DNA from: Nocardioides jiangsuensis | GTDB taxonomy: Bacteria; Actinomycetota; Actinomycetes; Propionibacteriales; Nocardioidaceae | Direction: 5' to 3' | NCBI RefSeq assembly: GCF_019679455.1 | Contig: NZ_JAIEZQ010000001.1 | Location: forward strand, 1,722,812 to 1,786,811 | DNA: 64,000 nt | Shown here: positions 36,792 to 48,570 of the stretch, in pieces | Layout: each line of letters starts with the position of its first letter | How positions within the stretch are numbered: position 1 is the first letter of the stretch | Position numbers and translations under genes: made by a program | Notes under the pieces: generated by a model | Told to the model about the DNA's origin: nothing | Seen by the model: only the letters and a program-made list of their open reading frames with translations | Database searches by the model: none

Positions 36792-37964
36792 TCAGAAGGG
36801 GCGGACCAGCAGCGCGGTGCCCTTGCCCGCGACCCGGGTCAGCACCAGCGTGGCCTCCTGCTCGCCCTTGAGCGCGAGCCGCTTGCGCAGCTCCTCGGGG
36901 ACCACATCGACCCCGCGCTTCTTGATCGTCAGCCGGCCGATGCCGCGCTCGCGCAGCGCCGCCCTCAACGGCTTCTCCTTGTAGGGCAGCGTCTCGAGCA
37001 CCTCGAAGGAGCGCGCGAACGGCGTGCTGTACGCCTGGTCACTCGTGACGTAGGCGATGTGCTCGTCGACGAGGCCGCCCTCCACTCCGGCGGCGACCGC
37101 GGTGACGAGCCCGGCCCGGACCACCGCGCCGTCGGGCTCGTAGAGGCAGCGGCCGACCGGGCGCACCGACCGGTCGCCGGGGTCGTCCTCGTCGGTGAGC
37201 GAGGCCAGCCCGGCGGGGCGGATCACGGTCGCGCGGCGCCGGGCGGTGGCCAGGTGCGCCGACCACAGCGCCGCCTCCTTCACGTCGCCCGCGTCGCTGA
37301 CCCACTCCGCCTCGACCCCCTCGGGGACCAGGTCGTGCGGGATGCCCGGGGCGACCTTGACGCACGACGGCCGGGCGAGGACCTGCTCCACGAAGGACCA
37401 CGGAGGGGAGTAGGCGTCGACGTCGAAGACCCGGCCCCGGTCGGTACGGCGGGCGGGGTCGGCGAACACGAGGCCGAAGCCGGACAGGTCGAGCTCGGTG
37501 GCCTCCGCGACCTGCACCGCGCCGCCGAGCCCGAGGGCGTCGAGGTTCGCGGCCGCGACGGCGACCCGGAGCGGGTCCCGGTCGACACCGGCGGCGGTGA
37601 GCCCGGCCCGCGCGAAGGCGACGAGGTCGCCGCCGATGCCGCAGCCGAGGTCGAGCACCGAGGACGGTGCGGCGGCGGCGACGCGGGCCGCCCGGTGCTC
37701 CGCGACCCGGAGCCGGGTGGACTGCTCGAGGCCGTCGGGGGTGAAGTACATCGAGGCCGCGAGGTCGCCGAACTTGGCGTGCGCTCGCCGGCGCAGCTCG
37801 ACCTGGGTGACCGCGGCCGCGGCGTGCTCGGGGGAGGCGCCACGCCGCAGCACGTCGAGCACCTTCATCGGGTCGCCGGCCTGCCCGTCGTACACCTCGG
37901 AGGCCCGGCGCAGCAGGGCCTGTCCGTCGGGGGTGAGCAGCCACCGGAACGCGTCGAGATCCAC
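36792..37964 (-). CDS. Class I SAM-dependent methyltransferase with THUMP-like C-terminus
   Basis: A 390-residue protein. A helical N-terminus (~1-95) is followed by a Rossmann methyltransferase domain with motif I VLDLGCGIGGDLVAFA, the acidic loop GVDRDPLRV, and FADPARR (motif IV-like) where an N/DPPY is usual. The C-terminal part, with IGRLTIKKRGVDVVPEELRKRL, matches the THUMP-like domain of this actinobacterial family. An RNA substrate is likely but not proven. GTG 37964 is 7 nt after a minus-strand CAGACT box. It is divergent from groES, and the first CIRCE element touches its promoter. Confidence 0.82.
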   Translation of the reverse strand: MDLDAFRWLLTPDGQALLRRASEVYDGQAGDPMKVLDVLRRGASPEHAAAAVTQVELRRRAHAKFGDLAASMYFTPDGLEQSTRLRVAEHRAARVAAAAPSSVLDLGCGIGGDLVAFARAGLTAAGVDRDPLRVAVAAANLDALGLGGAVQVAEATELDLSGFGLVFADPARRTDRGRVFDVDAYSPPWSFVEQVLARPSCVKVAPGIPHDLVPEGVEAEWVSDAGDVKEAALWSAHLATARRRATVIRPAGLASLTDEDDPGDRSVRPVGRCLYEPDGAVVRAGLVTAVAAGVEGGLVDEHIAYVTSDQAYSTPFARSFEVLETLPYKEKPLRAALRERGIGRLTIKKRGVDVVPEELRKRLALKGEQEATLVLTRVAGKGTALLVRPF

Positions 37965-37974
37965 GGGCAGCAGT

Positions 37975-38001
37975 CTGGCACTCGACTTGACCGAGTGCTA
38001 A
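37975..38001. promoter_or_regulatory. CIRCE operator 1 (HrcA site) of groESL
   Basis: CTGGCACTC-N9-GAGTGCTAA matches the CIRCE inverted repeat TTAGCACTC-N9-GAGTGCTAA at nearly every position. It overlaps the -35 of groES and abuts the -10 of the divergent methyltransferase gene. HrcA should bind it and repress in the absence of heat stress. Confidence 0.92.
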
Positions 38002-38015
38002 TCCCAGCATAGATT
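37987..38015 (+). promoter_or_regulatory. groESL promoter
   Basis: TTGACC (37987-37992) and TAGATT (38010-38015) are separated by 17 bp, a strong primary-sigma promoter. The -35 lies inside CIRCE 1 and the start point just upstream of CIRCE 2. Confidence 0.8.
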
Positions 38016-38020
38016 CGCCA

Positions 38021-38047
38021 CTAGCACTCTCCCCTGGAGGGTGCCAG
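38021..38047. promoter_or_regulatory. CIRCE operator 2 (HrcA site) of groESL
   Basis: CTAGCACTC-N9-GGGTGCCAG, a second CIRCE with one arm less perfect, lies at about +1 to +25 of the groES transcript. Two operators bracket one promoter. Confidence 0.85.
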
Positions 38048-38154
38048 AGCTTGCACCAGGCACGATCCCCGCGACGGCGTGCCGACGGCAGGCGCCCAGC
38101 ATTCTGCAACTGCCATGTGAACCTCTCGAACACGAGAAAGTGGAGGTCGACATC

Positions 38155-38448
38155 GTGTCGGTCAACATCAAGCCGCTCGAGGACCGCATCGTCGTCAAGC
38201 CGCTCGACGCCGAGCAGACCACGGCTTCCGGCCTGGTCATCCCGGACACCGCCAAGGAGAAGCCCCAGGAGGGCGAGGTCCTGGCGATCGGTCCCGGTCG
38301 CGTCGACGACAACGGCAACCGCGTCCCGCTCGACGTCAACGTCGGCGACAAGGTCATCTACAGCAAGTACGGCGGCACCGAGGTCAAGTACTCCGGCGAG
38401 GAGTACCTCATCCTCTCGGCGCGCGACGTGCTCGCCGTCGTCGGATGA
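38155..38448 (+). CDS. groES: Co-chaperonin GroES
   Basis: A 97-residue GroES, the heptameric lid of the GroEL folding chamber. It has the N-terminal [14 protein letters not shown], the mobile-loop region [23 protein letters not shown], and the closing [19 protein letters not shown] 38155 has GGAGG eight bases upstream and gives the family length; open reading upstream of it is not conserved. The promoter and two CIRCE sites lie 140-180 nt upstream, so expression should be heat-induced through loss of HrcA. groEL follows after 122 nt. Confidence 0.98.
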   Translation: MSVNIKPLEDRIVVKPLDAEQTTASGLVIPDTAKEKPQEGEVLAIGPGRVDDNGNRVPLDVNVGDKVIYSKYGGTEVKYSGEEYLILSARDVLAVVG

Positions 38449-38468
38449 TCTCGGGCACCCACGCCTGA

Positions 38469-40202
<1,734 letters not shown>

Positions 40203-40244
40203 GCCACCCCGGAGGTCGCCCCGGCGACCACCACCCGCAGCATC

Positions 40245-40283
40245 CGGCGCCGCCCGTCCCCGTCGAGGGGGCGGGCGGCGCCG
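40245..40283 (+). terminator. Terminator after groESL
   Basis: A 12-bp perfect stem (40245-40256 with 40272-40283) is extended by four C-G pairs inside (40258-40261 with 40268-40271) around a 6-nt loop. It ends the heat-shock operon before guaB. Confidence 0.85.
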
Positions 40284-40336
40284 TACCGTCTCCGGCGGCT
40301 GGACCGGGCCCCCGGCGACCGCGACCGGCCCCGTAG

Positions 40337-41890
<1,554 letters not shown>

Positions 41891-41903
41891 CGCAGGCGCG
41901 CGC

Positions 41904-41935
41904 ACGGCCCGGCAGGAGACCTCCTGCCGGGCCGT
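41904..41935 (+). terminator. Terminator after guaB
   Basis: A perfect 14-bp inverted repeat (41904-41917 with 41922-41935) with a 4-nt loop, followed by a pyrimidine-rich stretch, 13 nt after the guaB stop. Confidence 0.88.
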
Positions 41936-42107
41936 TCGTCTCGTCCGTCCCCGGACCTAGGCGGGCTTCCAGCCTCGTCCTCCTGGTCGACGACGGGCGC
42001 CAGACCGAGCGCCAGGACGGTGACGGACAGGGTGGCTAGACCGGGCTGGGCCGTCCCGTGCGGGGTGGGCGGCGGAGCACCCGGCCGGCCACCCTGGGGC
42101 CGGAAGA

Positions 42108-42113
42108 TAGAGT
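42108..42113 (+). promoter_or_regulatory. -10 box for leaderless guaB3 transcript
   Basis: TAGAGT ends 6 nt before GTG 42120. No ribosome binding site is present, so the transcript probably starts at the start codon. Confidence 0.5.
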
Positions 42114-42119
42114 CCTCGC

Positions 42120-43226
42120 GTGAGCGAAATCGAGATTGGCCGCGCCAAGCGCGGTCGCCGCGCGTACTCCTTCGACGACATCGCGATCGTGCCGAGCCGG
42201 CGCACGCGTGACCCCGAGGAGGTCTCGGTCGCCTGGCAGATCGACGCCTACCGCTTCGAGATCCCGATCGTCGCGGCGCCGATGGACTCGGTGATGTCCC
42301 CGGAGACCGCGGTCGCCTTCGGCAAGCACGGCGGTCTCGGCGTGCTCGACCTCGAGGGCCTGTGGACCCGGTACGACGACCCGACGGACCTGCTCGCCGA
42401 GGTCAGCGGGCTGCGCGGGCAGGCCGCCACCCAGCGGATGCAGGAGATCTACGCCGAGCCGATCAAGCCGGAGCTGATCACCGCGCGGCTGCGACAGATG
42501 CGCGAGTCGGGCGTGACCGTCGCCGGCTCGCTCTCCCCGCAGCGCACCAAGGAGTTCGCGAAGACCGTCGTCGACGCCGGCGTGGACATGTTCGTGATCA
42601 GGGGGACGACGGTCTCGGCCGAGCACGTCTCGGGGCAGGCCGAGCCGCTGAACCTCAAGGAGTTCATCTACGAGCTCGACGTCCCGGTCATCGTCGGCGG
42701 CTGCGCGACGTACCAGGCCGCCCTGCACCTGATGCGCACCGGCGCCGCGGGCGTCCTCGTCGGCTTCGGCGGGGGAGCGGCGCACACCACCCGCACCGTG
42801 CTCGGCCTCGCGGTCCCGATGGCCTCCGCAGTGGCGGACGTCGCGGCCGCGCGCCGTGACTACCTCGACGAGTCCGGCGGCCGCTACGTGCACGTGATCG
42901 CCGACGGCTCCGTGGGCCGCAGCGGCGACGTGGCGAAGGCGATCGCCTGCGGCGCCGACGCGGTGATGGTCGGCTCCCCGCTGGCTCGTGCCGAGGAGGC
43001 TCCCGGCCGCGGGTTCCACTGGGGCGCCGAGGCGTGGCACGCCCAGCTGCCGCGTGGCGAGCGTGTCGAGATCGGCACCGTCGGCACGCTCGAGGAGATC
43101 CTGTTCGGCCCCTCGCGGGTCGCGGACGGCACGATGAACCTGGTCGGCGCGCTCCGCCGTTCGATGGCCACCACCGGCTACACCGAGGTCAAGGAGTTCC
43201 AGCGGGTCGAGGTCGTCGTCCAGTGA
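42120..43226 (+). CDS. guaB3: GuaB3 family IMP dehydrogenase-related protein
   Basis: A 368-residue TIM-barrel protein of the IMPDH/GMP reductase superfamily, with no CBS domains. SFDDIAIVPSRRTRDPEEVS resembles the IMPDH start, and IVAAPMDSVMSPETAVAFGKHGGLGVL and HVIADGSVGRSGDVAKAIACGADAVMVGSPL are shared barrel blocks. Where IMPDH has GSICTTR, this protein reads GGAAHTTR, so the catalytic cysteine is not in its usual place. Whether it reduces GMP, oxidises IMP or is regulatory is unknown. GTG 42120 is probably leaderless. It lies next to guaB, which has its own terminator, so the two are separately transcribed. Confidence 0.9.
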   Translation: MSEIEIGRAKRGRRAYSFDDIAIVPSRRTRDPEEVSVAWQIDAYRFEIPIVAAPMDSVMSPETAVAFGKHGGLGVLDLEGLWTRYDDPTDLLAEVSGLRGQAATQRMQEIYAEPIKPELITARLRQMRESGVTVAGSLSPQRTKEFAKTVVDAGVDMFVIRGTTVSAEHVSGQAEPLNLKEFIYELDVPVIVGGCATYQAALHLMRTGAAGVLVGFGGGAAHTTRTVLGLAVPMASAVADVAAARRDYLDESGGRYVHVIADGSVGRSGDVAKAIACGADAVMVGSPLARAEEAPGRGFHWGAEAWHAQLPRGERVEIGTVGTLEEILFGPSRVADGTMNLVGALRRSMATTGYTEVKEFQRVEVVVQ

Positions 43227-43239
43227 CGCTCCGGTGACC

Positions 43240-44088
43240 ATGCCGGTGACCCTCCGGCCGCTCCGCGTCGCCGCCGCGCAGGCCGAGTCGGTCGCCGGGG
43301 ACCTCGACGCGAACGTGGCCACCGCGGTGCACCTGGTGTCCGCCGCGGCGGACTGGGGCGCCCGCGTCGTGGTGCTCCCCGAGCTGTTCCTGACCGGCTA
43401 CAGCCCGCAGGCCTGGCTGCCCGAGCTGACAACCACCCCCGACGACCCGCGGCTCGAGCCGCTGGCGTCGGCGGCCCGGGAGCGCGCGGTCGTCGTGGTC
43501 GCGGGGGCAGCGGTACGACGGAGCGGACCGGACGGGTCCGCGCAGCGCTTCACGCTCTCGCTGCTCGTCGTGGACGAGGCCGGCGAGGTCACCGCGCCCT
43601 ACGACAAGCAGCACCTCTTCGACACCGAGCGGGCGTTCTTCGCGCCCGGCGCCCAGGGCGCGAGCATCGTCGTCGACGGGTGGGAGCTCGGCCTCGGGGT
43701 CTGCTACGACGGCTGCTTCCCCGAGCACGCCCGGGCCGCCGCGGAGGACGGCGCCCGCGCCTACCTGTGCCCGTCGGCGTACGTCGCCGGCTCGGAGCAC
43801 CGGCGCGACCTGTACTACGCCGCCCGCGCCCTCGACAACGGGATCTACGTCGTGTTCGCCGGGCTGACCGGCCGCTGCGGCGGGCTCGACTTCAGCGGCG
43901 GGAGCGCGGTCTACGACCCGGAGGGCCGCGCGCTCGGCCGCGCCGGGATCATCTCGCCCGCGGCCGTCGTCGCGGACCTCGACCCGGTCGAGGTGGCGCG
44001 GGTGCAGGCGGAGAACCCGATCGCCCGGGACCGCCTGGGTTCGCTGGGCGGTCGTAGCCGCGTCGTGGTGGCGGGCCCCCGCCCCTAG
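43240..44088 (+). CDS. Carbon-nitrogen hydrolase (nitrilase superfamily)
   Basis: A 282-residue amidohydrolase with the Glu-Lys-Cys triad: ELFLTGY holds the glutamate, PYDKQHLF the lysine and GVCYDGCFPEHARAA the cysteine. This places it among omega-amidase or carbamoylase-like enzymes that cleave C-N bonds; the substrate cannot be told from sequence. ATG 43240 is 13 nt after the guaB3 stop; GTG 43234 is an alternative that adds two residues. No strong ribosome binding site is seen, so it may depend on coupling to guaB3. No signal peptide is present. Confidence 0.87.
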   Translation: MPVTLRPLRVAAAQAESVAGDLDANVATAVHLVSAAADWGARVVVLPELFLTGYSPQAWLPELTTTPDDPRLEPLASAARERAVVVVAGAAVRRSGPDGSAQRFTLSLLVVDEAGEVTAPYDKQHLFDTERAFFAPGAQGASIVVDGWELGLGVCYDGCFPEHARAAAEDGARAYLCPSAYVAGSEHRRDLYYAARALDNGIYVVFAGLTGRCGGLDFSGGSAVYDPEGRALGRAGIISPAAVVADLDPVEVARVQAENPIARDRLGSLGGRSRVVVAGPRP

Positions 44089-44349
44089 TCCCGTGGCGCC
44101 ACCCGGCGTGGTGGCCGGGCTGTCCGGGGCAGGGTGTCAATGGCCCCGAGCCGCTATTTCTGGTTAATTTTGTCCGCCGAACCGTAGATGAACGCTCTTT
44201 TCGGAATCAATTCGGGCAAATATCGAAACGCTTTCCGAATGCTTTTCGTTCTGCTTTCATTCATGAGTCCGGGTGCCTGCCGAGGTTGATCGCTCGCATT
44301 CACTTGGGGGGAAAGTGTGATCGGGTATTTCATCTCGAAGGGGCGGATT

Positions 44350-47300
44350 ATGGGGAAACTCGGATTGCTTCGGACGTGGAGGGTGGCGGCCCTGACGGGG
44401 GCGCTGCTGCTGGCGGGGATGTCGGCAACCGCGGCGCCGGCGTCGGCGGCGGAGTCGCCGACGGTGGTGTCGTTGACGTTCAACGACGGGCTGTCGTCGC
44501 AGTACCGCAACGCGGTGCCGGTGCTGCGGTCCCACGGGATGAACGGCACGTTCTACGTGGCGAGCAACTGGGTGAAGAGCAACGACGCGAAGTACATGCG
44601 CTTCTACCACCTCGACGAGCTGGTCCGGGACGGCAACGAGATCGGCGGGATGGGTCGCGACCACCGGAACCTCACGACGTCGTACTCCTCGGACCCGGCG
44701 GTGGACCTGGCCTACAAGCAGGACCAGGTGTGCGGTGACCGACAGGCGCTGGCCGACTGGGGCTACGACCCGCAGAGCTTCGCCTACCCCGGCGGGGCCG
44801 AGAACACGCAGGTCCAGGCGATCGTGCGTGACTGCGGGTTCACCTCCGGCCGGGTGGCCGGCGGACTCTCCGCGACCGGACCGACCTACGCGGAGGCGGT
44901 CCCGCCCGCGAACCCGCTCCGTCTGCGGCCCGCCAACCTGGCGGCCGCACCGATCACCCTCCAGGCCCTGCAGAACGCGGTGACCGCGGCGTCGAACAAC
45001 GGCGGAGGCTGGCTGCCGATCGGGTTCAACCAGGTGTGTGACCAGGCGGCCGCGGACTACGCGTCGTGCATGAGCACCCCGAAGCCGATCGACCGCGCGG
45101 CGCTGTCCTCGTTCCTGGACTGGCTGGGGAACGGTGCGCCGGCCGGGACGACGGTGGCGACGGTGCGGCAGGTGATGGGCTCGCCGCAGCCGTCCCTGCC
45201 GCCGCGGCCGTTCGTGGTGTCGCTGACCTTCGACGACGGCCTTCGGTCGCAGTACGGGTTGAAGGACATCTTCGCCCGGCACGACGCGGAGGGGACGTTC
45301 TACATCAACTCCGGCGCGGTGGACGCCGGCGAGGCCGGGACGATGTCCTGGGACCAGATCCGGGACCTCCAGGCGGCCGGTCACGACATGGGCGGACACA
45401 CCCGCGACCACGTGAACCTGCTGTCGGCCGAGACGACGTTCGACTACAAGTGGGACCAGACGTGCCAGGACCGGATGCGGTTGCTCGAGGAGGGCATCAA
45501 CGCGGTCAGCTTCGCCTACCCGTTCGGGGCGATGGACGCCACCGCCCAGCCGATCGTGCGGGGCTGCGGCTACCAGTCCGGCCGCAAGGCGGGCACCGTG
45601 ACCTCGGACGGCCCGATCTACTCCGAGACGATCCCGGTGACCGAGAACCCGTACGCGATCCGGATCCTCGGCACGAACTACAACGGGGCGGTCACGCTGG
45701 AGGCGCTGCAGTACGCGGTGAACCAGGCGATCCGGTACGGCGGCAGCTGGCTGCCGACGCTCTACCACCAGATCTGCTACCACGACCAGCCGAACTACGA
45801 GACCTGCATGTCCGGGTACCGGCCGGTCGACGACCTGACCATCGACGCGTTCCTGACCTGGATCGACTCCCAGGCCGGCCGGAACATCAGCGTGAAGACC
45901 ATCGCCGACGTCATGGGCGGCGGCGTGACCGCTCCGCTGGTGTCGGTGACCGGTCCGGCGGCGGACGCGACGGTGGCCACCGGGCAGCCGGAGCTGACGG
46001 GCACCGCGAGCGGGACCGGGCCGGTGTCGGTGCGGGTCTACCAGGGGCAGTACTCCACCGGGACGGTGCTCAGGACGCTGACGGCCTCGGTGAGCAACGG
46101 CTCCTGGAGCGTGCAGCCGGGCACCGCGCTGAGCGACGGCACCTACACCGTCCAGGCAGACCAGCCCGCGGGTGCGGCGACCGGGACCAGCGTGCCGGTC
46201 ACCTTCACCGTGGACTCGACCAGCACCCCGGCCGACACCGTTGCTCCGGAGGTCGCGGTGAGCTCACCCGCCGACGGGGCGACCGTGGACACGGCCACGC
46301 CGACGGTCGAGGGCACGGCCGGCACGGCCGCGGGTGACGACGCGACCGTCGGGCTGGACCTCTGGACCGGCACCGACACCTCGGGTACGCCGGCGCAGAC
46401 GCTGACCGGCTCGGTGGGGACCGACGGCTCGTGGTCGGTGACCCCGAGCTCGCTGGACGACGGCACCTACACGGTGCGCGCCGGCCAGTCCGACGCCGCC
46501 GGCAACACCGGCCGGAGCGCTCCGGTGACCTTCACCGTCGCGACCACGGTCGCCGACACCACCGCCCCGGAGGTCAGCATCACCATGCCCACCACCGGCG
46601 CTGCCGTCTCGTCGGCGAGCTGGTCGGTGTCCGGCACGGGGGGCACGGCGCAGGGCGACGAGCCCTCGGTCACGGTGGACGTGTTCTCCGGAACGGCGAC
46701 GAGCGGGACCCCCGTCTCCTCGACGTCCGCCTCGCTCTCGTCCGGAGCCTGGAGCTCGACCGTGAGCGGCCTGGCGGCCGGCACCTACACGCTGGTGGCC
46801 AGTCAGCGGGACGCGGCCGGCAACACCGGGCGGAGCGGCCCCGTGCAGGTGACCGTGGCTACGGCGCTGACCGTCACGTCGGCCTCACCCACTGCGCTGG
46901 GACAGGGCGCGACCAGTGCCCGGGTCGTCCTGGCCGGCGCCGGGTTCGACGCGACGTCGCGGGTCGCGTTGTCCGGGGCGGGCGTCAGTGCCTCCGTCAC
47001 CGGGTGGACCGCCACCCAGCTCACGCTCGCGGTGACCGTCGACCCCGCTGCCGAGACCGGGGCGCGGAACGTGACGGTCACCAACGGCGATGGCAGGCAG
47101 GGCACGTGCAGCGGCTGCCTCTCGGTGGTTCTCGGGCCGAAGATCACCTCCGTGACGCCGTCGACCATCCGCCGGGGAGGCAGCACGACCGTCACGATCA
47201 CCGGGGCCAACTTCGGCAGCCAGATGGCGGTGGACGTCTCCGGCACCGGGGTGAACACCGGCACCATGCGGGTGCTGAGCCCGACGACCATGACCGTCGT

Positions 47301-47409
47301 CCTGCGGGCGACGACGTCGGCACCGCTGACGGCCCGGTCGGTGACCGTGCGAAGCCGGAGCAACCTGGGCAGGCAAGTCCTGGCGAACGCGGTGACCGTG
47401 GTCGCCTGA
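44350..47409 (+). CDS. Secreted protein with two polysaccharide deacetylase domains and Ig/IPT repeats
   Basis: About 1019 residues. A Sec signal peptide ends near residue 34 (APASAAE). Two CE4/NodB-type domains follow. Domain 1 (~38-275) reads LTFNDG and GGMGRDH, losing the catalytic Asp and the first metal His. Domain 2 (~290-520) reads LTFDDG and GGHTRDH, so it keeps the base and ligands. Three Ig-like repeats (~525-840; each with GTYTV or GTYTL near its end) and two IPT/TIG-like domains (~840-1019) complete it. It probably deacetylates cell-wall or capsule glycan outside the cell. ATG 44350 has AAGGGG six bases upstream; GTG 44317, with a G-run before it, is an alternative. The upstream 250 bp is AT-rich. 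Confidence 0.88.
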   Translation: MGKLGLLRTWRVAALTGALLLAGMSATAAPASAAESPTVVSLTFNDGLSSQYRNAVPVLRSHGMNGTFYVASNWVKSNDAKYMRFYHLDELVRDGNEIGGMGRDHRNLTTSYSSDPAVDLAYKQDQVCGDRQALADWGYDPQSFAYPGGAENTQVQAIVRDCGFTSGRVAGGLSATGPTYAEAVPPANPLRLRPANLAAAPITLQALQNAVTAASNNGGGWLPIGFNQVCDQAAADYASCMSTPKPIDRAALSSFLDWLGNGAPAGTTVATVRQVMGSPQPSLPPRPFVVSLTFDDGLRSQYGLKDIFARHDAEGTFYINSGAVDAGEAGTMSWDQIRDLQAAGHDMGGHTRDHVNLLSAETTFDYKWDQTCQDRMRLLEEGINAVSFAYPFGAMDATAQPIVRGCGYQSGRKAGTVTSDGPIYSETIPVTENPYAIRILGTNYNGAVTLEALQYAVNQAIRYGGSWLPTLYHQICYHDQPNYETCMSGYRPVDDLTIDAFLTWIDSQAGRNISVKTIADVMGGGVTAPLVSVTGPAADATVATGQPELTGTASGTGPVSVRVYQGQYSTGTVLRTLTASVSNGSWSVQPGTALSDGTYTVQADQPAGAATGTSVPVTFTVDSTSTPADTVAPEVAVSSPADGATVDTATPTVEGTAGTAAGDDATVGLDLWTGTDTSGTPAQTLTGSVGTDGSWSVTPSSLDDGTYTVRAGQSDAAGNTGRSAPVTFTVATTVADTTAPEVSITMPTTGAAVSSASWSVSGTGGTAQGDEPSVTVDVFSGTATSGTPVSSTSASLSSGAWSSTVSGLAAGTYTLVASQRDAAGNTGRSGPVQVTVATALTVTSASPTALGQGATSARVVLAGAGFDATSRVALSGAGVSASVTGWTATQLTLAVTVDPAAETGARNVTVTNGDGRQGTCSGCLSVVLGPKITSVTPSTIRRGGSTTVTITGANFGSQMAVDVSGTGVNTGTMRVLSPTTMTVVLRATTSAPLTARSVTVRSRSNLGRQVLANAVTVVA

Positions 47410-47532
47410 GCGACCCTTGACCCCGGCAGTGCCGGCTACGGGTTGGCCCCACCCGCAGCCGGCGCTGTCGGCTGCCCGCTGCCGGGACGTCGAGAGGGGG
47501 CCGTCGGGATCTGACACCGGTCGGGGGGACAC

Positions 47533-47566
47533 GACGAAGGCGGCACCCGGCTGTGCCGCCTTCGTC
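47533..47566. terminator. Bidirectional terminator between deacetylase and sulfotransferase genes
   Basis: A perfect 14-bp inverted repeat (47533-47546 with 47553-47566) with a 6-nt loop lies between two convergent stop codons (47409 and 47608). Confidence 0.85.
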
Positions 47567-47607
47567 ATGCCGCAGCCGCTCCACCACAGGGGAGGAGGGC
47601 ACGTCCG

Positions 47608-48570
47608 CTACCGCACCGGGTAGCCGTACGTCGCCAGGAGGGGGAGGGTCAGCGCCGTGACCAGCCGGCGGTCGCGGCTCGTCATCCGGGTCCGCCACTC
47701 CTCGTCCGAGCGCAGCGGGACGGCGCCCTTGGAGAACCGCACCGGGTTGCCGTCCACGAGGTGGTTCTCGGCGAGCAGGGCGCCCTCGCTGGTGAGGAAG
47801 GGCAGCTCGACGTCGTCGGGCTCCCCGGCGTGGGCGAGGATGGCCCGCAGGTTGCGCTCCGGGTCCGCGATGAGGTCCTCGTACCGCAGCAGCATGTAGT
47901 CCACGTCGAGGCGGTTGGTCCACGCGGTGAGCCCGTTGTACAGGGTGTAGCGCGCGGAGGCGCCGACCGCGCCGTGGCGGGGGAGCATGGTCGGCTCGCC
48001 CTCGGTGACCTGCTTGAGGACCACCTTGGTGTTCGAGTAGGCCACCCCGCGGCTGTCCCGCACCAGGTGCACGAGGCGTACGTCGACGTCCGCCGTGCGA
48101 CGCAGCATCATCGTGTGCGACGGGAGCTTCGACGAGTCGATCACCACCCGCGCCCCGCTGACCTTCCTGATCCCCTCGAAGAGGCGCGCCAGGACGTCGC
48201 CGTACATCGCGAGGTCCTCGTCGCCGGCGGTGCGGCGCGACAGCAGCCTCGGCACTCCCCACGGGCGGTCGACGGTGTAGCGCACGCGCAGCACCCGGTC
48301 GAGGTCGAGGTTGTCCCATCCTCCGAAGGCGGCCTCCCCGACCTCGGTCCAGAAGGGGCACGTGCGGAACGAGGCGCCGCACCCACAGGGGCGGTTCTCG
48401 ACGCACCCGCGCAGCCACAGCTCGCGGACCTCACCGGCCGACACGAGGCCGGGCACCTGGCCGAGCATCATGTCGAGGAGCGTGCTGCCGCAGCGGCCCC
48501 ACCCTCCGATCACCAGAACACGGCCCGGGACGGCTTGACTCTTTTCTCGGTCGATGTCCGACTTCTCCAC
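47608..48570 (-). CDS. Sulfotransferase family protein
   Basis: A 320-residue P-loop sulfotransferase. The 5'-phosphosulfate loop is GGWGRCGSTLLDMML near residue 22, and the 3'-phosphate region is VHLVRDSRGVAYSN near residue 166. ARVVIDSSKLPSH and LRYEDLIADPERNLRAI are further family blocks. It should transfer sulfate from PAPS to a hydroxyl, here perhaps of an extracellular polysaccharide given the neighbours. A cysteine cluster (CVENRPCGCGASFRTCPFW) near residue 56 is unusual and could bind a metal. The start is GTG 48570 with GGGGAG upstream, inside an AT-rich control region divergent from the polysaccharide operon. Confidence 0.85.
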   Translation of the reverse strand: MEKSDIDREKSQAVPGRVLVIGGWGRCGSTLLDMMLGQVPGLVSAGEVRELWLRGCVENRPCGCGASFRTCPFWTEVGEAAFGGWDNLDLDRVLRVRYTVDRPWGVPRLLSRRTAGDEDLAMYGDVLARLFEGIRKVSGARVVIDSSKLPSHTMMLRRTADVDVRLVHLVRDSRGVAYSNTKVVLKQVTEGEPTMLPRHGAVGASARYTLYNGLTAWTNRLDVDYMLLRYEDLIADPERNLRAILAHAGEPDDVELPFLTSEGALLAENHLVDGNPVRFSKGAVPLRSDEEWRTRMTSRDRRLVTALTLPLLATYGYPVR

